A stretch of DNA of 64,000 bases from positions 62,001 through 126,000 of the forward strand of contig OZ257136.1 of the NCBI GenBank assembly GCA_965278995.1. The letters are read 5' to 3'. The DNA comes from JADJYF01 sp965278995 (GTDB lineage: Bacteria; Pseudomonadota; Gammaproteobacteria; Ga0077536). Below are positions 1 to 7,500 of the stretch, in pieces; position 1 is the stretch's first letter, and each line of letters opens with the position of its first letter. Position numbers and translations under genes: made by a program. The notes below the pieces were generated by a model. The model made no database searches and was not told the DNA's origin. It saw only the letters and a program-made list of their open reading frames with translations.

Positions 1-186
1 CCTCGTCCGGGATCCTCGCCATACCACCCCCTCCCGCAGAAACGTCGCCCTGGCCAAACCCTGTCAAGTGGGTTTGGAGATAAATAATCGAGCTTGATGA
101 TTACTACCTTAGGTAGTATTGTCAACCGCACTATGCAAAATCAGGGTTTAAGGTATGGGCCACTCACACTCGCCGGGAGCGAGCGG

Positions 187-546
187 ATGGCCATCAGCAA
201 AGAAGAAAAAGCCTTCTTCGTGCAACTCGGCGCGCGTATCACCGAGCTGCGCAAGGCGCAGAGCGTGACGCAGGTGCAGCTCGCCGAGTGGCTCGGGGTG
301 TCGCAGCAGACCGTGACGGCCTATGAGGTCGGGCGACGGCGCATGCCGGTATCGACCTTGCCGACCTTGGCGCGGTTACTGGGTGTGTCGTTGGAAGAGT
401 TGCTTGGGGAAGAGAGCAAGGCTGGTAAGCGAGGGCCAGCGCCCAAGCTTCAACGTCAGATGGAGCGTATCCAAGAGCTGCCCAAGCCCAAGCAGCGCTT
501 CGTCATGGAGATGCTGGATACGGTGATTGCTCAGGCTGGGCGATAG
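187..546 (+). CDS. XRE-family HTH transcriptional regulator
   Basis: This 119-residue protein is a small Cro/C1-type DNA-binding regulator. The helix-turn-helix spans about residues 13-66 and contains the typical stretch QLAEWLGVSQQTVTAYEVGR, followed by a basic, Pro-rich linker and a helical C-terminus (PKPKQRFVMEMLDTVIAQ) found in many stand-alone XRE regulators. The frame is open from 94, but the ATG at 187 has a GGGAG ribosome-binding site 8 bases upstream and starts just before the HTH domain, so I prefer it. It points away from the Rhs block on the opposite strand. Its targets are unknown. The family assignment is firm and the role is inferred. Confidence 0.85.
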   Translation: MAISKEEKAFFVQLGARITELRKAQSVTQVQLAEWLGVSQQTVTAYEVGRRRMPVSTLPTLARLLGVSLEELLGEESKAGKRGPAPKLQRQMERIQELPKPKQRFVMEMLDTVIAQAGR

Positions 547-579
547 GCACCAAAATCATCGTTCCAAGCGCCATAGCGC

Positions 580-1017
580 TCATTTCACTAACCGGTGAGT
601 TAGTCCCCCTAATAGAGATCCGATAGTGGCGCCGGCAGCGCAGATCACAATGGCGACTACGAAGATCCCAACACCTATTCCTATTACTGTCCCAACATCA
701 CCTAGAGCGGTATTTCCGATAGCCCCACCAAAATTACCGCCAACTACAACACCTAAGAATAGTGCGAACGGAAACAGGCCATACCCACCTATGTAAGAGC
801 CAATTCGACTTGGCCGAGAGTTCTTAGAACAAAATTTTTGGATCAGTTCGTGAATCAGCCAGAGGCTCAGCGCAATAGCTAAACTCATCGACAGCATCAT
901 CAGCCAACCAGAAATCTCAATTCCCGATTTCCGGAACCACCCCGGCAGCAAGAAGTATTGACCGACCAGCAGCAAAGTAATCAGCAAAAAAGAAACTGCT
1001 AAAATCTTCGTCTTCAT
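580..1017 (-). CDS. Small multi-span membrane protein, possible immunity protein of Rhs tip 3
   Basis: This 145-residue protein has about four hydrophobic segments (roughly residues 5-25, 38-60, 78-95 and a Gly-rich stretch at 105-140). No family is recognised. Its ATG at 1017 overlaps the TGA of the preceding Rhs tip (ATGA), which indicates translational coupling. A small membrane protein directly behind an Rhs C-terminal domain is the usual place for an immunity protein, and two other tips in this block have the same arrangement. The start at 1017 is preferred over the open frame at 1062 because of this junction. The immunity role is inferred from position only. Confidence 0.6.
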   Translation of the reverse strand: MKTKILAVSFLLITLLLVGQYFLLPGWFRKSGIEISGWLMMLSMSLAIALSLWLIHELIQKFCSKNSRPSRIGSYIGGYGLFPFALFLGVVVGGNFGGAIGNTALGDVGTVIGIGVGIFVVAIVICAAGATIGSLLGGLTHRLVK

Positions 1018-1475
1018 GGGCGGGTCACCGGCGGTCCACCACCAACGCACTCCTGCCAACACATTTGATGGATATTAATCACACACACCGTGTCGGTTTT
1101 ACATGAATCGCAATACCCTTTGTCGAATTCCTGCAAACACTCCCTGACACAATCTGCCCATGGCCCTGGTGGTGTATTCCCGCAAACCCATGGCGCCAAA
1201 TCACAGTAATACCAACCTCCGGCATCTTCACAACGCTGGCTGTAGTAATCGCAGTTTGTCGTCCCGTACAGTCCCAGCGGATCTATCCATCTCAGAGGAT
1301 TATTCTTGGCGTAGACATAAAGGTGATTCAGACCACGCGACATTTCCTCGGGTCCAGATAACGCCGCGAAATATGTAGACCGCCTGTTAGAAGCAAGCTT
1401 TGCTATCGGCGCTGGCGATTCGCCGGGAATGATTCCGATGGGGTCACTTTGGAGATACGGTTGAAGCGACCAATC
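1014..1475 (-). CDS. Detached Rhs core/tip 3 with Cys-rich C-terminus, no clear start
   Basis: The open frame carries the Rhs-associated core signature in two pieces, YLQSDPIG near its beginning and YVYAKNNPLRWIDPLGLYG further in, so it is the third Rhs tip of the block. The core is interrupted by about 30 unrelated residues between the two halves (normally they are nearly adjacent). The variable end after GLYG has about a dozen cysteines (for example CVRECLQEF and CDSCKTDTVC) and may be a disulfide-rich effector. In frame, a TGA lies at 1476-1478 and no ATG or GTG precedes the YLQSDPIG motif; the first ATG is at 1343, which would give 109 residues lacking half the core. It is therefore either a dormant cassette awaiting recombination or a decayed tip. 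Function is not known. Confidence 0.6.
   Translation of the reverse strand, partial: DWSLQPYLQSDPIGIIPGESPAPIAKLASNRRSTYFAALSGPEEMSRGLNHLYVYAKNNPLRWIDPLGLYGTTNCDYYSQRCEDAGGWYYCDLAPWVCGNTPPGPWADCVRECLQEFDKGYCDSCKTDTVCVINIHQMCWQECVGGGPPVTRP
1433..1457. repeat. Short copy of Rhs core repeat (copy 3)
   Basis: This 25-base stretch encodes, on the minus strand, the YLQSDPIG core. It is nearly identical to the ends of the longer copies at 2361-2414 and 3201-3254. Such conserved core DNA is the known recombination substrate for Rhs tip exchange. Confidence 0.6.
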
Positions 1476-1506
1476 TCAATTCCTCATTATGCTACTGCCT
1501 GGTAGG

Positions 1507-1866
1507 CTAACTGCTATTCCTCTTCGGAATATTGGCAACAAAAAAACTTATGACGGCGCCAATCGCCGCGACAACGTACTGTAAGACCGCAGCGATAAGT
1601 CCGAACAATGCATAATCGTTATCCCAAATCGACGAGCAGACGAATAAAGCTGGAAGAAGCAATAGTAGAGCGAGTTTTACGCCTAGTTCGGCGACGCAGA
1701 GTAGTTGCATCGCGATGCCGACACACAAGGGAAAGATGACATAATTCATCGGAACCTGAATTTCTTCCATGAGCCAGTTGGCTATGTGTGACCAATAGAC
1801 AAAATAGATAGTGCTCAACAGTGCGACTACAACGATATTATTTGTCGAGGTCTGGGATACGCGCAC
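1507..1866 (-). CDS. Small membrane protein, possible immunity protein of Rhs tip 2
   Basis: This 119-residue protein has about four hydrophobic helices (about residues 10-30, 40-60, 63-80 and 85-112) and no recognised family. It starts three bases after the end of Rhs tip 2 and lies on the same strand, so the two are almost certainly co-transcribed. Position, size and membrane character suggest an immunity protein for the tip 2 effector, which would imply an effector acting at or beyond the inner membrane. That role is inferred; no sequence family supports it. Confidence 0.6.
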   Translation of the reverse strand: MRVSQTSTNNIVVVALLSTIYFVYWSHIANWLMEEIQVPMNYVIFPLCVGIAMQLLCVAELGVKLALLLLLPALFVCSSIWDNDYALFGLIAAVLQYVVAAIGAVISFFVANIPKRNSS

Positions 1867-1868
1867 GT

Positions 1869-2438
1869 TCAGAAATCCGGATGCACGATTCCAATTCCGG
1901 GCGCTTGAAATAGCCCATTCCCGGGAACACCGGGTGGTAGCTGCGCACCCCCACCGGTTATCAGCCCTCTCGCGAATGAATTTGAATTCGGTCCGCCTGG
2001 CCCGGAGTACGGTACTGTCCCGGCAGGGAATCGTCGAAATCGCTCTAGCAACTCCTTCTCAAAACCGCACGTCTCCGAACGGCACCCATCTGGGTCGCTT
2101 ACCGGTTTGTCGAACGAAAGATCCTCGGTGAAACGAGTTGAATGCTTGTTGCGATCGCGTTCGTCGTCGATCTGGCGCTTTGCCAAACTTGGAGGGAAGC
2201 TTCCGCTTATCGGAAACAATGAAAGTACGTGGTCCCATCCCTCTTCCGGGCATGATATGTAAACCCAACAATGATTCGTTAGCCCACCGAATATATCCCT
2301 ACAACGAAATCGGACCTGTAAACCATCCGCATCGAAATAGTTGGCAGGATTATTGAGAGCGTAAGCGTAGGTATTGACCCCTCCAGCCAATCCAATGGGG
2401 TCACTTTGGAGGTAAGTTTGCCGATGACCCATTTTCAA
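1869..2438 (-). CDS. Detached Rhs core/tip 2 with variable effector-like C-terminus
   Basis: This 189-residue protein begins almost directly with the Rhs core (TYLQSDPIGLAGGVNTYAYA, then a DADGLQ ending) at residues 8-41. The rest, about 150 residues, is a variable domain. It contains HCWVYISC, a Cys pair (CRSETC) and GPGGPNSNSFARGLI followed by a Gly/Pro-rich end. The GPNSNSF-type motif recalls DUF3750-like and permuted-papain-like proteins, but I would not assign activity. It has no signal peptide, unlike tip 1. The start codon at 2438 lies inside the upstream membrane-protein gene (overlap 38 bases); an ATG at 2432 is an alternative. It is followed by a likely immunity gene. Confidence 0.65.
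   Translation of the reverse strand: MKMGHRQTYLQSDPIGLAGGVNTYAYALNNPANYFDADGLQVRFRCRDIFGGLTNHCWVYISCPEEGWDHVLSLFPISGSFPPSLAKRQIDDERDRNKHSTRFTEDLSFDKPVSDPDGCRSETCGFEKELLERFRRFPAGTVPYSGPGGPNSNSFARGLITGGGAQLPPGVPGNGLFQAPGIGIVHPDF
2361..2414. repeat. Rhs core DNA repeat (copy 2)
   Basis: This 54-base segment matches 3201-3254 at about 46 of 54 positions by eye. It encodes the YLQSDPIGL-GG-NTYAY core on the minus strand. Being conserved in DNA between otherwise unrelated tips, it could support homologous tip exchange. Confidence 0.65.
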
Positions 2439-2727
2439 TTATGGACAAGGGGATAATAAGGGGACGCGCGCATTCAAATAATAACCAGCCCGAAAGAGAG
2501 ACAATCATTCCGGTTAAACCCCACATTCGCATTGCCAGCAAAAGTAATATAAACATCAGACTTGCTAGCACGAGAAATGACAAGATATTCCAAAGCCAAT
2601 TCAATCCAACCAATGCTCCACAAGATGTACAGCGAAGACGAAACATAGAGAGCAGTGCTCGGAATAGGGAAAAGCGAATACTTTCGTTTTGGCAGCTAGG
2701 GCATTTCCGATACATGGAAGCCTTCAT
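2401..2727 (-). CDS. Zinc-ribbon membrane protein, possible immunity protein of Rhs tip 1
   Basis: The 108-residue product has an N-terminal zinc-ribbon-like pattern, CPSCQNE at residues 9-15 and CTSC at about 33-36, followed by two hydrophobic helices (about residues 45-66 and 70-92). Similar small zinc-ribbon/transmembrane proteins are common but of unknown function. It starts 8 bases after the end of tip 1 and overlaps the start of tip 2, consistent with a cassette inserted between two tips. An ATG four codons downstream (2715) is a possible alternative start. The immunity role rests only on position. Confidence 0.6.
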   Translation of the reverse strand: MKASMYRKCPSCQNESIRFSLFRALLSMFRLRCTSCGALVGLNWLWNILSFLVLASLMFILLLLAMRMWGLTGMIVSLSGWLLFECARPLIIPLSIIENGSSANLPPK

Positions 2728-2735
2728 CGTTTTTG

Positions 2736-3557
2736 CTATGGATCTTTCGTGAAATTAATGCAGATAGATGTAGCAGTCATGCTGTTGAATATCTGCTGAG
2801 CGATTTCCGTTGCCCTATCGAGGGCCATCGAAGTTGCAGGTTTTATCAATAAGCCAGCTAAATTACCAAGCGTTGTGTACTTTTGAAGCGCAGGATGTGG
2901 AGCTAACTTAAATGGTACATCAACATTGATGTCGAACTCGCCTGTGCTCCCACTGACTGTCCACGACCTGCAATCCTCTTTACAGCCTACTTTCCATTCA
3001 ATAATGGCGGTAGCTGCGAATGGAAACATTATAGGCACCCAGGAAGGAGGAATTGCTTGCAGGTTATTCGAGAAATCCGGTCTATATGCGGTTCCCCAAA
3101 GATGACGAATTCCGACAATTCGAGGCCATGGCCGCTTTATCCACCAACCTTCCGGCGTCAAACCAGTTGGATCGAAAAATCGGAGTGCATTACCATTTCC
3201 GTAAGCATAGGTATTGATCCCTCCCACCAATCCGATTGGGTCGCTTTGGAGATACCGCCCGACCTCCGGATCATAGTCTCGGAAGTAATTGTAATGCAGC
3301 CCAGTCTCCGCATCGAAATACTGGCCAGGAAAGCGTAAGTTCATAGCTATTGTTTGCGTGGAAATAACTGCCTTACCAAAGGGTTCATGACTGGCGCGCC
3401 AGACTACGGTGCCTATCTTATTCGTCACAGCCCGAGGCGTTCCAAGATGGTCGGGATGGATGAAGTAGACGGCCGCCTGGACACTCGAAAAAAGTCCGCA
3501 CATGGAAATCGCCATAACGATCTGGAGGACGAGAGCTCTGATGCGCTGACGGTGCAT
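2736..3557 (-). CDS. Secreted stand-alone Rhs core protein (tip 1)
   Basis: This 273-residue protein starts with a signal peptide (basic start, hydrophobic core, cleavage near SSVQA-AVYF at residues 28-29) and runs directly into the Rhs-associated core: YFIHPDHLGTPRAVTN, GQYFDAETGLHYNYFRDYDP, GRYLQSDPIGLVGG and NALRFFDPTGL. This is the part normally fused behind YD repeats, here as an independent exported protein. After the core come about 140 variable residues (WWIKRPWPRIVG..., with a Cys pair CKEDC), probably the effector domain. It follows the shell protein, separated by two small secreted proteins, on the same strand. The fold assignment is firm; separate export is inferred from the signal peptide. 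Confidence 0.75.
   Translation of the reverse strand: MHRQRIRALVLQIVMAISMCGLFSSVQAAVYFIHPDHLGTPRAVTNKIGTVVWRASHEPFGKAVISTQTIAMNLRFPGQYFDAETGLHYNYFRDYDPEVGRYLQSDPIGLVGGINTYAYGNGNALRFFDPTGLTPEGWWIKRPWPRIVGIRHLWGTAYRPDFSNNLQAIPPSWVPIMFPFAATAIIEWKVGCKEDCRSWTVSGSTGEFDINVDVPFKLAPHPALQKYTTLGNLAGLLIKPATSMALDRATEIAQQIFNSMTATSICINFTKDP
3201..3254. repeat. Rhs core DNA repeat (copy 1)
   Basis: This copy of the 54-base core repeat sits within tip 1. It pairs with 2361-2414 and, over its last 25 bases, with 1433-1457. Confidence 0.65.
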
Positions 3558-3644
3558 TTGACTTCCCTAATTCACCAATTTTAGTTCGCCGCCTGAGTTT
3601 GGCGAACCACAGACGGCGTCCGGCCGGCTATCACTTTATAATGT

Positions 3645-4088
3645 CTAGTGCTCACTCGGCGCGGATTCTAAAACGCGCACTGCTCCTGGAATACGCTGAA
3701 CTGCAGCTTCTGCACAAAGCTTGTCACCGCATCTACTGATCTCCATGGACGCTTGCACGTAGGCAAGAAAGGCCTGCTCGGAGCTGAAGTCGACTGACGT
3801 AGCCGCGGGGCTATAAGGATTTGGAGCACTTTTGATGCAAACGTCATGTTGACAGACGGTATGGCGCTCGCTGGATTCGCGGATACGAGCCATGAGCGCT
3901 TCGTTCTGCGCATCCACTCCTGGGTTGTATGACTTCGTCACCAACAATGGATGATAAGCATTGTCGGCGTTCGGCTCTCCGGTGACCTGTGCCGATACTT
4001 TAAGCGGTCCAAATAGCAGCGACATGAGATAAAAATTGACGACAAAAGATGATTGACTGCTCATAGTAGTTGACCCTATATCGCTCAA
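3645..4088 (-). CDS. Hypothetical secreted protein in Rhs locus
   Basis: This 147-residue protein has an N-terminal hydrophobic segment ending in KVSA-Q around residue 34, which reads as a signal peptide. The mature part has four cysteines in two close pairs (CQHDVC and CGDKLC), suggesting disulfides in the periplasm or outside the cell. No family is recognised. Its start overlaps the end of the preceding secreted-protein gene by four bases (ATGA type), so the two are likely translated together. It sits between the Rhs shell and the detached core, so a role in Rhs assembly or export is possible but unproven. Confidence 0.6.
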   Translation of the reverse strand: MSDIGSTTMSSQSSFVVNFYLMSLLFGPLKVSAQVTGEPNADNAYHPLLVTKSYNPGVDAQNEALMARIRESSERHTVCQHDVCIKSAPNPYSPAATSVDFSSEQAFLAYVQASMEISRCGDKLCAEAAVQRIPGAVRVLESAPSEH

Positions 4089-4522
4089 TTTGTAAGCACC
4101 CCAATGGCGGTAGGATAAGTCACTGCATTTGGGTCTGGAGGCGGAGGGGTCGTATTACAACCTGCGATATGAAGGACCACGGTCTTCTTCAGCGCATAAG
4201 CCACCTGTAATTGTGCTAGTACGCCTCTATCTGCATCACTACTGTTTGCCAGATAAAAATAATTGCTAGGCGAAGTGCATGTAGGAAATCCAGGAATCGT
4301 CACCGTTACCGACGTATCAAGTTGAACGAACACTGCCGTTCCATAAGTACCATACACATCCATCTTTATTATGGTTGCCGCTGGCGACGTATTATAAGCA
4401 GCAGCGGATGCGGCTCCAGGGACTACGAGCAGGGCTAAAAAGAACGAAGTCCACTTTAATCTACGAGCGAACAGTCCAGGAAAGTCGATACCTGATTTGG
4501 TCATTACTTTGACTCCATTCAA
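4085..4522 (-). CDS. Hypothetical secreted protein with Pro-rich tail in Rhs locus
   Basis: The 145-residue product has a clear signal peptide (FFLALLVVPGAASA-AAY, cleavage near residue 41), two cysteine positions within the mature domain and a TTPPPPDP stretch near the end. Mature size is about 100 residues. The pattern of a short beta-rich protein with a conserved cysteine (IPGFPTC) resembles small secreted proteins often found beside Rhs genes in Xanthomonadaceae-like genomes, but no named family is assigned. It begins 24 bases after the Rhs shell gene ends and is coupled to the following gene. An ATG at 4504 is an alternative start. Confidence 0.6.
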   Translation of the reverse strand: MNGVKVMTKSGIDFPGLFARRLKWTSFFLALLVVPGAASAAAYNTSPAATIIKMDVYGTYGTAVFVQLDTSVTVTIPGFPTCTSPSNYFYLANSSDADRGVLAQLQVAYALKKTVVLHIAGCNTTPPPPDPNAVTYPTAIGVLTN

Positions 4523-4545
4523 TTTGCGGTGATGTGCAATTCAGA

Positions 4546-7500
4546 TTATTGAAGCAAGTTTTGGATTGGGATCATCCATGCTGGAGTATCCACCGTAGGC
4601 TGCGAGTCGACCCCATCAGTCGTACCATCGCTATCTGTATCTGTCGACATCGGATTGGTGTCGGCCTGGTACTCTTGAAGTGCTGTCAGATCATCACCAT
4701 CAGTGTCCAAACTCGCATCTGCTGCACTATTCGGGTTCAACCCATGCAGCGTTTCCCAGCTATCAGGCATGCCATCGCCATCTGTGTCGGTTGGACTCGG
4801 CGGCGTGAACATGGCGATAGGCATACCATCTAGATAAACATACTCTCGCTGCGACGAACCAGCATTATCGAGTTCAGCTAGTAGCTCTCCGTTAGGACCA
4901 TAGACGTAATAAATTGTTTGGGCTCCGGCGTGCTTCGTAACTCGCTGGCCGAGATAGTTGTGCTTGTACGTCACTTCGGCGGCTCCGAGTAACCCGGTGT
5001 TGGAGACCGTTTTTGAACGTAGGTCATCGCCATAAGCGAAGGTCAACGCATTGCGCTTACGCGCATTACCCGCGGAGTCATACTGAAATGCAGGACCTCC
5101 GCTGGAAACCGTCGACAACCGACTCGTACCAATGCTGCCAGAGCCTAGCTCATAGGTGTAGGCCTGAACATTTCCGGCGATATTGGTGCCTTTTCGATTG
5201 CCAACACCGTCATAAGGATCCGATGAATATAGATGCGTCCCATACGGCCCAGTTGCCGACGTGAGTCGATCCATCACGTCGTAAGTAAGAGTTTGGTTCG
5301 CCGCGGTCTCGGTGATACGGGTGATATTCTCCGTATTCACCGTAACTCCGGCAATTACTTCGTCATAGAAATACTGACGCGGTGTAGACGAAAGAGCCTG
5401 GTCGACGATGGATGTAACTCGGTAACTGAGATCCAGAGGCCGGCTGAATGTTTGCCCCGAACTCGTCGCGCCAAAGTTGAACCCAATAACCGGACCGAAC
5501 GGTGCATAGGTGACGCCTGTTGCGACATCATCAACTTCACTCAAATGCGAGGTATGAACTAAGGCTACCCGACCAACGGCGTCGCGCACAAAGGTTACGG
5601 TCCTACTCGAGGGATAAGTTATCGTAACAAGACGGTCTGCATTATCGTAGTCATACTGAACGTAGTATTGTCCCTGTACCCCGTTGTTTAACTCGACCGT
5701 TGCGCGCGTGAGATTACCGCGCGCGTCATATCGATAGCGCGTCGTGCCAGACTCGTCTGCTACAGATGTCAGCCGGCCAATGCCATGGTGACCTGCAGTG
5801 TCATCATCATATTCAAACGTGATATCCGGCGACGTTGGGTAGTTAATGCCTGTTAGTCGATTTATGCCGTCGTATGCGTAGATAGTCGCTCCGAGTGGTC
5901 GTGCGTCATCTAGTGAGACCAACTTACCAGCCTCATCGTAACCAAATGACGTTGTATTGGTATCCGGGCTTTGCTGTACCTTTAGTTCACCGAATCCATT
6001 GTAGGTGAGACTTGTCGCGCCGACATCGGCGGGATCTACCAACGTCTCTTGGTCAAAGACGTCGTATCGATGCAGGGTAACTTTGCCCATGGCATCGGTT
6101 ACCTTAATAGGGCGGTTTAGCGCGTCGTATTTATATTCCGTGTATATAGTTGGTGTACTCGGATTCGGATCCCGGGGGTCGATAATCTTCTGGACGTTAC
6201 CGTTTAAATCGTAACGGTAGTTAGTAATGCTTGCATATGTAATGGAGGGGGTCAGCGTCCTAACGGCTTTCAGCGCATGCAGAGTTGCCGCGCTATCGAA
6301 ATCTTGCTCAACGGCGAAAGTAGAGTTGCTACTTGCACAACTCGCCGAAGCACATATATTTTCGTGAGTACGATTACCGATTGCATCCAAAGTGTAATGG
6401 ATATGATTGACATCAATTGCAGTGGCGCCGTCTATATATCCATCCCAAATATCGGTTAGTCGATGCGCGGCGTCATACTGATATCTTGCAAAGCTACCGT
6501 CAGGCAGTGTGACGCGAACGAGTTGACCGGCCGCGTCATACTTAAACTGCGTAGTCATTTCTGCAATCTTGCGCGACAAGAGCCATCCGCGAAGATCATA
6601 AGTAAACTCTCGATTAAGAGTGCCGTTGTTATCGCGAATACTTAGCGGCTGGCCATCAGCATCGTGTTTCGTAATCTCAGTCTCAATTGAGAATTCCGAA
6701 TTAATTTTGCGTATTACTTTCCACAAATCACCTACATGGGGATGCACACCCGCCTCAGTAGAAGTTATGTAATGTAAATCTGTAATATCGCTGGCGCCGG
6801 GTCGAGGACCATCAATTTGCTTCAATAAACCTGATAGAGCGGCATCACTGCCAGAAGCGTCGTAGTAGGCGAAAGTCCAAATGCGGTCTTCTTCGTCCTT
6901 TGTTTCGCCGAAGAAGCTTCTCTCGGTACGTTTCAATATATTGCTTGTACCCGCGACAAGCTCCTGCTCGATCACGCGACGTTTACGCCAAATTGCTGTG
7001 TCGGGTGTTCCCGGACAACTTGTTGGTACGGCCATCTGCACCGAATTGATCGGCTCCCAGACGGTGTGATATTGAGGTATCCGATAATTCGGGAACCAGC
7101 TGCTCACCGAAACCCGATAAGCTTTCGCGGCCGGGTCGGAATTTGAGTCGGCGGGAATTCCCTCTAGTCGGCAAGTCTCGAGTCCTCGCTCGTTATGCGT
7201 ATAGAGTGTTTTGTTACCTTCGAGGTCAGTTTTCGAGCTCAAGTAACCGTTTTCGTGCGCAGCAAGCTTCGGACGTCCCTTACATAATGCGCAGTTCTGG
7301 CTGCCACCGAGCCCCGTCGCCCTCACGAATCCATCGGTTACAGAAAAACTTAACGTTTGCGACGTCGGAACACTGTCTGTGAAAGTGGTCGTACCGTCAG
7401 TGTTATATGTTAAGGCAACGTGTTCCGCTCCACCTGCATGAGAGGAGTCATATGCGCGCCCTAGCGCATCATACTTCCACGTTGCGTATCGGCTGCTGTT

